Positions 25,727 to 36,420 of a stretch of DNA of 64,000 bases are shown in pieces (positions within the stretch are counted from its first letter, which is position 1; the number at the start of each line of letters is the position of its first letter). Under the pieces are notes generated by a model. The model was not told the DNA's origin, searched no databases, and saw nothing but the letters and a program-made list of their open reading frames with translations. Both the position numbers and the translations under genes were made by a program. Origin of the DNA: Piper betle (Eukaryota; Streptophyta; Magnoliopsida; Piperales; Piperaceae); assembly GCA_033002965.1 (NCBI GenBank), contig JAURVB010009656.1, forward strand, positions 1 to 64,000, read 5' to 3'.

Positions 25727-26354
25727 AAAAGTTTTCCTGCACTCCAGCACAACCATCTTGGCTGTGCTGGAGTTTGATCTTGGCCGTTGGATTAGCATCC
25801 AACGACCAAGATCAAAAAAAGGGGCCGTCGAGCGCCGCCGCAGCAGCGACGGCGGAGGGGGGAAGGCGGCGGCGATCAGGGGACGGGGGGCGCGGCGCGG
25901 CGGGGTGGCGGGCAGGGGCCGAGGGGGGGCACGACGGGGTGGCGGGCGGGGGACGGGGTGGCAGGCGGGGGACGGGCGGGGCGGGGGGTGTCGCGCGGTG
26001 GGGTGGCGGGCGGGGGACGGGGTGGCAGTGGTGTCGCTTGGGGGCGGGGCAGCGGGCCGGCAGGGGAAGAGGCTGGGTGGCTAGATCCGCCGCCCGTCGC
26101 CGCGGCGGTTACGTCGCCGCCCCTGGCGGGGCGGCGACGAGCGGGGCAGGGGGGTGGCGTCGCGTCGGCCGGGGTGGCGGCGATGCATCGGCAGCAGCGA
26201 CGCCAGAAAGTTTTTTTATCCAGCCGTTGGATTAAATCCAACGGCTGGAGAAGGGGGAATTGGGGGCATGTTTCAGCCGTTGGATTTGATCCAACGGCTG
26301 AAACACTGCAGCACAGCCATCTTGGCTGTGCTGCTGTACAAGCTCCTCCTCCTC
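25724..26354. mobile_element. Fold-back element A inserted in a TA microsatellite
   Basis: A 631-bp element bounded by TA runs. Both ends carry the same pair of hairpins, in inverted order. Left: 25742-25772 (CCAGCACA arm, ATCTTGGC in the loop region) and 25780-25809 (GGCCGTTGGAT arm). Right: 26220-26248 and 26271-26303 (both with CAGCCGTTGGAT and ATCCAACGGCTG arms) and 26308-26334 (GCAGCACAGCC and its complement). The outer 80-90 bp on each side thus form long terminal inverted repeats that are themselves built of nested palindromes. The interior (25820-26210) is extremely G-rich on the plus strand with no credible coding frame. The transposon superfamily is not determined; TA-tract targeting is known for some plant MULE-like and miniature elements. 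Confidence 0.65.
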
Positions 26355-26370
26355 ATATATATATATATAT

Positions 26371-28195
26371 GGCAGCTATTATGCGCAGCCCCTTTTTGGT
26401 AACATTCCAACGTTGCCAAATGTGGGCCATTGAATCTGATCCAACAACCCATAACAATCTCCCCCCTCCTCTTCTTTCCTCCGGAGCCCATTGAGCGGCT
26501 CGGCCCCCTCGGCCGTGGCCCTCTGCCGCCCCTCGGCCACGTCCCCCAACCTTTGCCCCCAGACGCCCCCTCGCCGCCCTCGGCGCTGCCCCTAGTTGCC
26601 CCTCGGCTACGGCCCCTACCGCCCTCAGCCATTGCCCCCCGCCGCCCTTAGCTGTGGCCCCCACTACCCCCGATTGCCCTCAACTGGTGCCCCCCCCCCC
26701 CCCACCCCATGGGCCGCCACCTTCCTCCCCGCCCCGGCCCGTAGCCGCAATGCTCTCCGCCGGCTCACGACCGCCTTACGTTTTCCAGCTGGCCGACCCA
26801 CCCCCGAGCGGCGACAGCGTTGGCTAGCCAGCCGCCAGTGGCGAAGTCGCCGGCGGTGGGGTGGCGTGACGAAACAGAGGAGGGAGAAGAAACAGGGGAG
26901 GGTAGTTTCGTAATATAAACTTGACTCGAGTCGGGATCGAGTCAAGTTTTTATTACGAAATAATTTTAAAAAGAATAAAATAATTTTATAATAAAAAGTT
27001 GGCACGATCCTGACTTGAGGTAATATAAGAAATAAATTTAAAAAAGAATAAAATAATTTTATAATAAAACTTGACTTGATCCCGACTCAAGGTTATTTTA
27101 TGATATAAATTTTAAAAAATAAACTAATTTTGTAATAAAAATTTGATTTGTTCCCGACTCGAGTCAATATTATCAAATGTATCCCAAAAAAATATTTAAA
27201 AAATATAATAAAATACTATATTACGTTGAGTTATAATCGATTATTTTATTTTATGGTATTTTATTATATTTTTTCATATTTTTTGAAATGTATTTTGTAA
27301 TATTGACTTGAGTAAGAAAGGAAATAGGCACGGGTAGTTTCATATTGGCCAATGCTATCGTCGCCTCAGGAGTGGGTGGGCCAGTTGGAAAACGTGAGGC
27401 GGTGGCCGGGTGCGGGCGGCCATGAGCGGGCAGAGAACATTGCGGCTGCGGGGAGGAAGGTGGCGTCCAGGGGTGGGGGGGGCCGAGGGTAGGCGGGGCC
27501 TCGGCCGAGGAGTTGCCGGGGGCAGCGCCGAGGGCAGTGGGGCCACAGCCGAGGGGGCGTTTGTTGGGTTTATCCCACATCATGTATAGAGGTTGTTGGT
27601 GACTTGTATATAGGCTAATGAGAAAGCCTTAATTCTCGAGCTAGATTTTGGATTAAGAGAGGCTCATAATACTTATTGCAAATCCCGTTTGAAAGCCCAT
27701 TAGACCCAATAGTGGTTTTAAAGCTTTGGTGGGGGCCCAAAGGACTCAATAGTGGTATCAGAGCTTGGTTGGCTTAGTGTTGCCTCAGGCCAGCCCAAAT
27801 TGGAGTCTCCCAAAACTTCACTATGTGGTGAGGGGGAGAAAATTCGGGTAGGCTAGCCCAAATTGGAGTCTTCTGAAACTTCACTATAACATGTGGGCCT
27901 TGCATGCGGTGATGGGAGATGATTCGGGTGACATGATGTGTGAGGGGGAGAATTATTAAGTTTATCCCACATTATGTATAGAGGTTGTTGGTGACTTGTA
28001 TATAGGCTAATGAGAAAACCTTAATTCTCGAGCTAGCTTTTGGATTAAGAGAGACCCATAATACTTATTGCAAATCCCGTTTGAAAGCCCATTAGATCCA
28101 ATAGTGGTTTTGAAGCTTGGGTAGGGACCCAAAGGACCCGACAGCGTTTGGGGGCAGCGGCGGGGGACGAGGCTGAGGGGGCAGCGGGGGCCGCT
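26371..28195. mobile_element. Fold-back element B, interrupted by a TRIM
   Basis: This begins directly after a TA run (26355-26370) with two degraded hairpins (26400-26450) like those of element A. A GC-rich left arm (about 26480-26900) follows, then an AT-rich centre (26900-27340) with repeated TTGACTCGAGTC-type palindromes beside TTATTACGAAAT, and then an inverted copy of the GC arm (27355-27561, resuming 28149-28195). The inverse match is clear: GTTTTCCAGCTGGCC near 26780 is mirrored by GGCCAGTTGGAAAAC near 27380. The right arm is split by the TRIM element at 27562-28143. The outer right terminus is not recognisable and may be deleted. Confidence 0.6.
27562..28143 (+). mobile_element. Complete TRIM retroelement (582 bp)
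   Basis: A terminal-repeat retrotransposon in miniature. Two 190-bp LTRs lie at 27562-27751 and 27954-28143, highly similar along their length. The element is flanked by the 5-bp target duplication GCGTT (27557-27561 and 28144-28148). One base after the left LTR is TGGTATCAGAGC (27753-27764), the initiator-Met tRNA primer-binding site. Just before the right LTR is the purine tract GTGAGGGGGAG (about 27940-27950). The 200-bp interior has no coding capacity, as expected for TRIMs, which depend on other elements' proteins. The left LTR starts TGTTGGG and the right LTR ends CCGACA; the inner ends have lost the TG/CA dinucleotides. It sits inside fold-back element B and is therefore younger than it. 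Confidence 0.9.
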
Positions 28196-30281
28196 GCAGA
28201 CGTACTAATCGTGAGTTTCAAACAAGCGACATCAAACCTGGTGACCAGAATTCGTTAGGCGGTTCTTGGGACGGTGTTTAGGGGCCTACAAAATGGGAGG
28301 ACACATCATGTGCTCCAGTATATGCATGTAGGGTTTCCAACTTCCCACCATGTCTATGTCTGTCATACTATGCCACCACCGCCTTGAGGTAGGTTTCTGC
28401 AATCAATCGCAACTTTTGTGCATCTTATCCAAGTATATGGAAGACTCTACACAGGAAAGATGCCTTGCTTCACAATTTATGCCACTAACTAGAAACATGA
28501 CTTTAGCTCCTCTGTCACACATTACACAAGCCTGTATGCATATGCAGGATATGATGCAAGGGATCAACAGAGAAAGAAAGGTGTATGCATATGCAGGACA
28601 TGATGCAAGGGATCAATAGAGGAAGAAAGGTGAATGCATTGCCGGCGGCCGCTATCAGAAGGACAACCTTTCTGATCACTCATGTTGAACGTCAATATAT
28701 GAACTTGAGTATGAGCACTCACTTGCAGTTTTAGTCAATGGATGCCTTTAGTAGACTCGTCGAAGACTACTTAGCAAGTGATGATACATATATTTGCAGA
28801 TGCAGGAGAATAAGATCGTATATATGTCACTTCACAACTGTTTAACATTAACGAGCGGACTTCACTCTTCAATGAATCAAGTCATGTGATAATGGTAGGG
28901 ATGATGACCTGTTCCTGAAGTACTATATCTCTAAAAGAGAATTGACCTCTATCTGTCGAAAGAGATAATCCGTTGCCTGGACCGCACTTGCCAATCTTCT
29001 ACGTGTAGCCATTCTTCAACAGACAAGAGAGAAACCTGGAATATCCCTGATATATCATGAAATAACACCACTACTTTCACTCTTCCTCACTACATTCCCA
29101 CATTATTTGGTTATTTTAGTGATTTTGGGATTCTCAACCTGTTGGGTGGGCATGGAGAAGTAAAGTAGGACACTTTTTCTGAGAAGAAAGAAAGCAAAAC
29201 ACAACCCACGTACGGTTCTATCAGATTACATATATCAATCCACTTAATTTATTTAGAGACCTCGGAGTAAGCTGGACTTTCCGACTGACAATGTGGACGG
29301 TGATCCCATCGATAACCTTTACTTTAAATTAGGTAGGACATGGTAGGATTAATTGGTGTTGAGACTTGATCATTGTCTCCCAGGTGTCAGATAGATGGCG
29401 GCATGGCGCACTTATAATCGTTCTCGATCCCACATTCTTCAATCAACTCCTATTGATAAGAATACAATATTCAATCTCCTTTAAATATCTGATCAGCCAG
29501 TTCGTGAAAAACGTTTATTTTTTGTAGTTACTAATTCTAGTTTTGTAATGTTGGAAATGATCATGTAAGTATTTCTCGGTTACCAATCTTCTCATGATCT
29601 AAACAATATTTCTCGGTCACCAATCATCAAAGGCATACGATCTGTAACTTAATCCTAAACCAAGTAGAACTCCGGTTGCTCATTTGTTGAGATATTTAAG
29701 AAATTTGAACCGTCGGAAAGTGGGGAAGTCAGCGTTGTACGCGTACAAGTTCTTTTGCTTTATGCCAAACTCCGTGTGTCCGGCAAAGCTTAATTAATTG
29801 TTGCTGTTTCCCTTGCCCAACTGCTGAAAAGAAGAATGTTCATATATGAAATGCAATTCAGCTATACCCCCTTTCTCTTGTAATTTGGTCTGATCTATTG
29901 TAATCTTGTTTTTGGCTGTTTATGTATCTGTTCCACTGGGCTTTTTCAATTGTGTCCTTTTTATATTGCTCTAATATATCCAATTAACTGTTTTTCGACA
30001 GAAAAATAATTAGCAGTGCAATTTTGGGTGGGGAGTTTGAAACTTTTGTTAATTTCCTGTGGTTCGTTTGATACTTCCGTTTAAGCATGGGCCGTGTGAA
30101 TTAAAAAAGATTCAATTATTTTGATAGAAAATGGAAGGGTTGGTAGGAAGTAAAAATCTCACGGTGTGGGGGCACATTCAACATATAATATAAGAAAAAA
30201 ATGACAGCATGGGCCATTGATTTATGGAAAACACTATACAGCTATTGACCGATTGACAGCGCCACCCCTTCTCGTTTCCTC
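28196..30281. other. Intergenic region upstream of the aquaporin gene
   Basis: No gene recognised. A 49-bp tandem duplication lies at 28534-28631. The rest is ordinary AT-rich DNA leading into the NIP promoter. Confidence 0.55.
28534..28631. repeat. 49-bp tandem duplication
   Basis: The unit starting GTATGCATATGCAGGA at 28534 is repeated at 28583 with only a few substitutions. It gives a two-copy repeat with no visible role. Confidence 0.8.
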
Positions 30282-30289
30282 TATAAATA
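30282..30289 (+). promoter_or_regulatory. TATA box of the NIP aquaporin gene
   Basis: TATAAATA lies 104 bp upstream of the NIP start codon, after a pyrimidine-rich CTTCTCGTTTCCTC tract. The spacing suits a transcription start near 30315 and a 5' UTR of about 80 bp. Inferred from position and sequence only. Confidence 0.55.
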
Positions 30290-30392
30290 TTCAGGCAAAT
30301 AACAAGCAGACAATTAGAGACCAACTGCCAAGCTCGCTCTGGAGCAGTGATAACTCAGTCTCTTCACAAATAATACACTTCAGATATATACA

Positions 30393-32816
30393 ATGGCTCA
30401 GGCTAGCAACCATGGAAATGAAATTCATGATACCAATATAGGTGAACCGAATCAACCCTGTTTCCGGGACACAAATCTTGCTCAGAAATTCTACAGGAAA
30501 CATTACGCACCTGGCTTTGGCAAGAAGGTTGTTCTGATCCAATATTCCATTCATAGATACTTGCATGGTTTTTATGTCATCCTTCTTCACTCCGACGTGT
30601 TATTGTCATCAAATCATGAATCTTATGAAATTATTTATGTTGTGCTACTGGTAGTCATGAATTGTACACACGTTGATATTTTGGTGGCATATGATTCACA
30701 GGTGATAGCAGAGGTGATTGCAACATATTTGCTGGTATTTATGACTTGTGGCTCAGCAGCCATAAGCGGCAGGGATCTAAATTCCATATCCAGGCTAGGG
30801 GCTTCCATTGCCGGCGGGCTTATAGTGACCGTCATGATTTACGCGGTTGGCCATATCTCCGGCGCCCACATGAACCCAGCAGTCACACTAGCTTTTGCTT
30901 CTGCTCTGCGCTTCCCTTGGAAGCAGGTATATACATAATACATGACATATAATATAACTGGGTGTGCATGTTGTTCGTGTTTGATGGGGCTAGCAACCAT
31001 ATACTTTCCATTTCACCGGTTTCCCCGCATGGATAATCGACATGCATATTTGATCTTCCCGTTCTTGTTAAGGTTGATTACCCGTAGGGCTCAAAGTTCA
31101 ATGAAACCGATTAGGGATTCGTAAAAGTCTTTGGCCTGTTTTAATTCTTAATTAATTAGGTTACTTGTTTACAATGAAACGCCCAATCAGTTCTTTTTAA
31201 TTTTATAATTAGCGTCGCACTCATTAGATAATTGTCTTCCGATGGCTATGGCATGACCCACTTCTCACCTACAAATTAGTTGTGTATGACAGTCATGCAG
31301 AATGACATTTATCTCATATATATAACATATTTGTTGTTAAAATAATAAGGCCTGATGTTAATTATACTATTTTCTACCAGACGAAGTCTAACAGCAACTT
31401 GTCACCCTTAATTGCGTTCAGATCATAACATTGTTAATTTGCTATCATTGTCATTTCCAGATGCTGATGGGGCCAGTTAATATTCGAATTAGGAGACAGA
31501 TTAGGACATTAATAATCTTTTGAGAACTTTCATACCTACTCCAATTGTTCATATATATTTATGATCTATTTTATATGTACTTTGTCCACTACACGCTAGC
31601 TACTACTCGTGTCTATATGTTGTCTGTTACTAGTACATACATTTTACATCTATGCTTATTAATACATACATACATACATATATATATATATATATGTGTG
31701 TGTGTGTACTAATATTGTTTAATATATATCAAGGGTAGAAATTTGTTGAATTAAAAATTAAGAAGAATGTACGTAGGAATTGAATATGATCTATTTTGGT
31801 TTTGTTAATCTGGCTACACAGGTTCCGCTCTACTGGGCTGCGCAGCTCACTGGGGCTACAATTTCTGCCTTTGTCCTGAGAGCAATACTCCACCCACTGG
31901 GAATAAGCGACATAGGCACTACTACGCCTTCGGGATCAGCTCCTCAATCCCTGGTCACGGAGATTGTGGTTACATTCAACATGATGTTTGTCACAGCTGC
32001 TGTTGCTACTGATGCTAAAGCTGTAAACTTTCAATAAATCTAACCTTCTTAATTAATTAATTATCAATTAACTATACCCTCCCTCTTTCTATGCATCCAA
32101 TTTCTCTAATACATACCATCTACTAATACACAAGTATCTAGCTAGCTATATATCAATTTTGTCCATCGTTTTTTGTTGTTGGGCATCATCCGAATTTGCA
32201 CAGGTAGGAGAGCTCGCAGGAATAGCAGTTGGTTCAGCGGTTTGCATTACCTCAATTTTCGCAGGGTAAGTTCCTTCTCCTCCTCCTCCTCCTATTGTCA
32301 ATGAATATGTTATACCACTATTGGTTTCAATTATAATCGGGAAATATGGCAAGTTTCACACAAAGGCACAAAGTAGAAGTCAACTCTCGTCACATGAACT
32401 ATATCTATATAAAAAAGGCAGCAAGAAAAAGCAAAGGGTTAAAAAAAACTATTCTACATTTTTGGAGAGTGAATGACACATAGTACTGAAATGTATACCA
32501 TGGCAACTCCATATAGATGACGATGATGAGGTCATGAGGATGATAAAATATTGGGTTTGAATGCAGGCCTGTATCTGGTGGATCAATGAATCCAGCAAGA
32601 ACAATTGGGCCAGCCCTTGCTAGCAAAAAATTCGACGACCTGTGGGTGTACATATTGGGCCCTGTCTGTGGGACGCTCTTGGGGGCATGGTCTTACAGAC
32701 TGATTCGAGACTCGGGCCGTGCTTTCTCCACTGGATCAAATTCGTTGAAGCTGCGCCGACAGGCAACTGGTGTTGGCCAGACTGCCGATAAGGATCCTCT
32801 GGAAGATGTTTATTGA
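30393..32816 (+). CDS. NIP2: NIP-type aquaporin, silicic-acid channel subgroup (NIP2/NIP-III like)
   Basis: Nodulin-26-like intrinsic protein, a six-helix membrane channel for small uncharged solutes; this subgroup includes the silicon channel Lsi1. Exons 30393-30527, 30702-30926, 31822-32022, 32204-32265 and 32567-32816 join in phase to 290 residues. All introns are GT-AG, and exon junctions fall where NIP2 genes have them. NPA motifs are at 103-105 and 216-218. The aromatic/arginine positions read Gly62, Ser204, Gly213, Arg219, the small Gly-Ser-Gly-Arg filter of silicic-acid-permeable NIPs. The context [16 protein letters not shown] is strongly conserved. Odd point: 110 residues separate the two NPA motifs, whereas Lsi1-type channels have 108; the extra residues lie in the loop around HPLGISDIG encoded by exon 3. 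The frame is intact and a TATA box is present, so it is probably functional, but its substrate is uncertain. Confidence 0.93.
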
Positions 32817-33441
32817 AGACTTGGTTTCATGGTCTTCTTTGCAGGGGCCTTGGTCGCCTTGCCAATGTACAAGATAAAGCCTCGCTAAGAGCTAGTCAAA
32901 TAGAGTACTGGATGTGTGCCACCATGAAGTATGAATGTATGATACGAGTAGGGGTACGTTTGACGATGTTTGCTTAACTTTGGCCTTGCTTTACGGGATG
33001 CATGGTAAACAACAATATTGCAAATTCGATAAATTAGATTGGTAATTGATCTTACGTAGGCAATTAAATTAAAAGATGGTGGATTGAAGATGATTCGTTC
33101 CTCATGGCAGAGCAAGTACTTAAGCAAATTATATCGGTGATCGATCGATATTTAGACCGACATTAGACAAAGATAGATTCGGGACAAGCCACGAAAAGAC
33201 AAGGAGAAAATAGCCTTACATCTTTTAACAATCATCAATTATTCAAGAAATTTAGTCCAACGGGTAATACGTACATGTCACCAAATACGCACAGATCAAT
33301 AAAATCACCAAATATTATCTCACAAAGAAATTAATATCACCCCAATCTCAAATTTCCTAAAGCTATATAATATTTTATCTCCTTCCAAAGTCCAAACCAA
33401 CTTATGACATCAGTGCAGATTAAAAATAACATAAGAAAATT
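32817..33441. other. Intergenic, between NIP and NHL pseudogene
   Basis: The NIP 3' UTR probably occupies the first 200-300 bp. No other gene is visible; the two loci are convergent. Confidence 0.5.
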
Positions 33442-34056
33442 CTAAATATCATAGTCACAATATGTTCGCGGAAACAGTTTGGAAGAGCCAAGGTGGACGA
33501 TAAGAGGAGTGCAAATGACACTCAATGTATAGGTTCGCGACTTCCAAATCCCAACTTGAACCTCAACTTCGACTTTACTTCAACGCCCAACTCTAGCTCT
33601 CTTGATCGCCTCCGAGTGTCAAGATCGTCAGCAGTCGTCTTCGTAAGTGGTGTAGATCACGCCTCAGCCTTAATATACAATCGTGTCGAGTTTCGACGAG
33701 CCTGCTGAAATGGTTCAAGGTCTTGATATAGCCAGCATCTGATCATCAAACCAAACCGATACAACAATGGAATCGTAGTAGACAGACACCTTCTTGTTGG
33801 GATTGTAGTAGGCTCTCAACACAAAATTGAATGTGCCATTGAGCTTGCCCTTGCCCAAATCAAAACCATTAACTGAGCCCTCTTCCAATGAGTGGACAAG
33901 TTGTCTAGGCTTTACAACTAGCCAAATGATGAGCACGGTGACGCCCAGTAGGACAATGAGAGACAAGAGAATGATGGCTATCAAGCGGCAGATGCGCGGC
34001 AGGGCGGCGCTGCGGCGCCTTGTCGACGAATTGGGCGCCGGATGAGGAGCTGCCAT
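33442..34056 (-). pseudogene. NDR1/HIN1-like (NHL, LEA14 domain) pseudogene
   Basis: The frame starting at 34056 (MAAPHPAPNSS) gives a short basic tail, a membrane segment rich in Ile/Leu/Val (about residues 25-47) and a LEA14 beginning with the typical GKLNGTFNF and ARAYYNPNKKVSVYYDS-like pattern (here VLRAYYNPNKKVSVYYDS). This is a single-pass NHL protein of the plasma membrane, a family linked to defence. The frame stops at 33715. Homology continues in another frame (PFQQARRNSTRLYIKAEA), which ends at a stop near 33660 but resumes downstream of it in the same frame (LELGVEVKSKLRFKLGFGS). It then shifts again to a family-like C-terminus (TPLIVHLGSSK) ending at 33442. Two frameshifts and one internal stop in a gene that normally lacks introns make it a pseudogene. 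Total homologous length is about 205 codons, the normal size. Confidence 0.8.
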
Positions 34057-35000
34057 TATTGTTCTCAAACAATGACCTTCGAATCGAGAACGAAGGCAGT
34101 TGAAGTTTCATGCGATATTTAAGGACTTCAATATGCTAGAGCAGGGAATCTTACGTTGATGTTTAAAATCCGTCTTTTAATGATCTTATAGTCTGTAAAG
34201 CCGTCTTATTTGAAACCAAAATTTTCGTGATTCAGAACATATCTGAGCAATAGGTGCGGAGAAGATGCGGAGGATTTATGCATGGATTGGTGTCGAAGCA
34301 ATTTCTTTTGCAAACTTTTGGCATATGTCGTCGCCATATTGAGTTAACCTTGTTACTGAGTAATTCCCTCAAGAGTGCACATGAGGTCCTACCAGACATG
34401 CAGCATGTACAACGCCTCTGGGACTTAGTGAGAAGAAATCAACTCTTTTACCAAAACCACAGCCAAACAAGTCCCACTTCTACCTTAGCAACTTGCACAA
34501 GTCATCCACTTCGTATCAAACATCCCAACTCTATCCAAGTAGCTATTAGATAGAAGTATCTTCCACGCTTTACGCCGCTTCTTTCGGTGCTTATCTGTTT
34601 TGAGTTTTGAAATGGTAACCCTCAACTCATATTAGCTTATACTCTTGGAACAAAAAAACCTTTCAGAAACTATCTTATACTTGACACAAAAAAGACAGCT
34701 TAATAACATCATTAATATTTTTTCAACTATGAGTTGAAGTGAACAATCCTAAGAATAGGCTACACGAAGAACGTAGCAAGGCATACGATTCATTTAAATT
34801 CAATGGATATGGCGAAGCAAACATCGCACCAGTTAGATAGGAATCCACATCAGGATGGAATGGTGCTCAGTGGTAGGATGCAGAGCAGCATACGAGAAAG
34901 AAGATGAGGCGTCGGCCATGGCTAAACCTTTTAACAAAGAGGTGTATAGAGATCGCCACGAATCCATGATCCCAGCTTCGAAAACATTAACCTACTCATT
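34057..35000. other. Intergenic, no gene seen
   Basis: The NHL upstream region on one side and the 3' flank of the 4CL-like pseudogene on the other. A 99-codon plus-strand frame at 34254-34553 has no family features and I do not accept it as a gene. Confidence 0.5.
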
Positions 35001-36420
35001 TCAGCTTCGCTGTAACTTTTCTACAAGCTCTCGTCTAAGAACCTTCCCCGCAGGTGATTTTGGCACGTTGCCTACAAATGTGACTCTTCCCAACCTTTTA
35101 AACCGTGCAACCTGCAACAAATATTGTGCATACGATAATTAAAAGAACACCCATGTCCTACCCTGTAACCTAAGGCTTTGATACAAGCGGAAAGGCCAAA
35201 TAAGCCATTAAGTGCAATGACAAACAGGCAATATTTACTAATATTATCTGAACTACTTTCTGGAAAGTAAAAAAAAGGAAGGAAAAGTGGTCTTCATAAT
35301 AGCATAAAGTAGGCAATTTCCTGCATTGATTGAAGCCCAAAATAAATTTTATAATCTACGTTCTTTGACAGTATGAAGTAAATCCAAACAACTTTGCATA
35401 AAGTTTTCAAAGGCAAGAATCTTTTAGTCACTGAACATATAAAGAGCCTAAATCTAACTGAAATAATGGATATGGAAAAGGCAGAATATACTTTGCCAGG
35501 GATAGCTTTAGAGGCAGAAACATCAAAAAGCAATACCTTTCATTATATTTGGTCCTCGAATCCAGTAGATGTTTTAGTGTCTCCACACCCACTATTTTGG
35601 ATTCTAGACCAGACACAAGCTGTCCCGTTGAACGAAGTCGTCGAACTCCAAAATATGGATTTTCAACTGACACAATCCCGCAAGACTCGGTCAATCCATA
35701 ACCCTGTAGGAAAAAGTGCGTTAATTATCAGAATATTAAAAATTACATTCATGTGTACAAGAGACAAAGGAAATTATATTCTTTAAGCTCTAACAACGAA
35801 GTTGAGGTCGACAAATGACCAAAAAACTGCACTTCATTATCCTCATCAAGATCATAATTGAACTAGATGACATTAGTAGATTTGGAAACTTTTATGGAAA
35901 TGGCTGCCTTAGTTTAAGCCACCGCACGAAAATTTCAATTCCCAAATCCGTGACAAATTAAACTAGTAACTAGAAGTAATGCGAGAGGTGAAAACTGCAT
36001 TCAAATATGTTCATTTGGTCCGAACGTTTTACAGACAAAATCAATTACTATCGAAAAACTGCTTCGACACCACATATCACGATCTAACTAAATTGATTTT
36101 TGATATGCTAAGAAGACCCACCTGCGAAACGAAGGTTTGCGGCGAATTCTTGGCACGACTCTCCATCACATCACCACCCAGTGGCGCAGCGCCTGAAACA
36201 AAGAAGACCGACCTGAGAGTGCATGGACGCGGGAATGGAGGAGGGAGAAGGAGAGGGCGTCGCCGGATTAAGTGTCGGCGAGGGCGAGGCGGTGGGTTAG
36301 GAGGAGGAGAGGAGGAAGAGAAAGGAAACGAGGGAGAGGTCGGGGGCGGAGGGGAAGGCAGCGGCGGGGCGGAGGGAGCCGTAGACGCCGTTCGGGGTGT
36401 ACCCGGATTTGGTTTCCATG
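35001..36420 (-). pseudogene. 4-coumarate:CoA ligase-like pseudogene, internally collapsed
   Basis: Remnant of an acyl-CoA synthetase of the 4CL-like (peroxisomal OPC/4CLL) type, which activates carboxylic acids through an adenylate. The first exon starts at 36420 with METKSGYTPNGVYGSLRP. The frame then shifts: LALADT, a stop, and SGDALSFSLLHSRVHALS appear in the next frame. Homology then jumps straight to SGAAPLGGDVMESRAKNSPQ (to 36122), skipping several hundred residues. The next exon (35703-35537) gives GYGLTESCGIVSVENPYFG, the AMP-binding motif region, then KIVGVETLKHL, a small deletion and WIRGPNIMKG out of frame. Middle exons are missing. A last exon (35111-35001) encodes [20 protein letters not shown] with the C-terminal catalytic lysine motif, and a stop. 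Remaining splice sites are still good, so decay may be fairly recent. Clearly non-functional. Confidence 0.85.

Noticed and set aside
25636..26664. Long Gly/Arg/Pro-rich frames on both strands
   Set aside because: Lie in the G-rich interiors of fold-back elements A and B; composition explains them.
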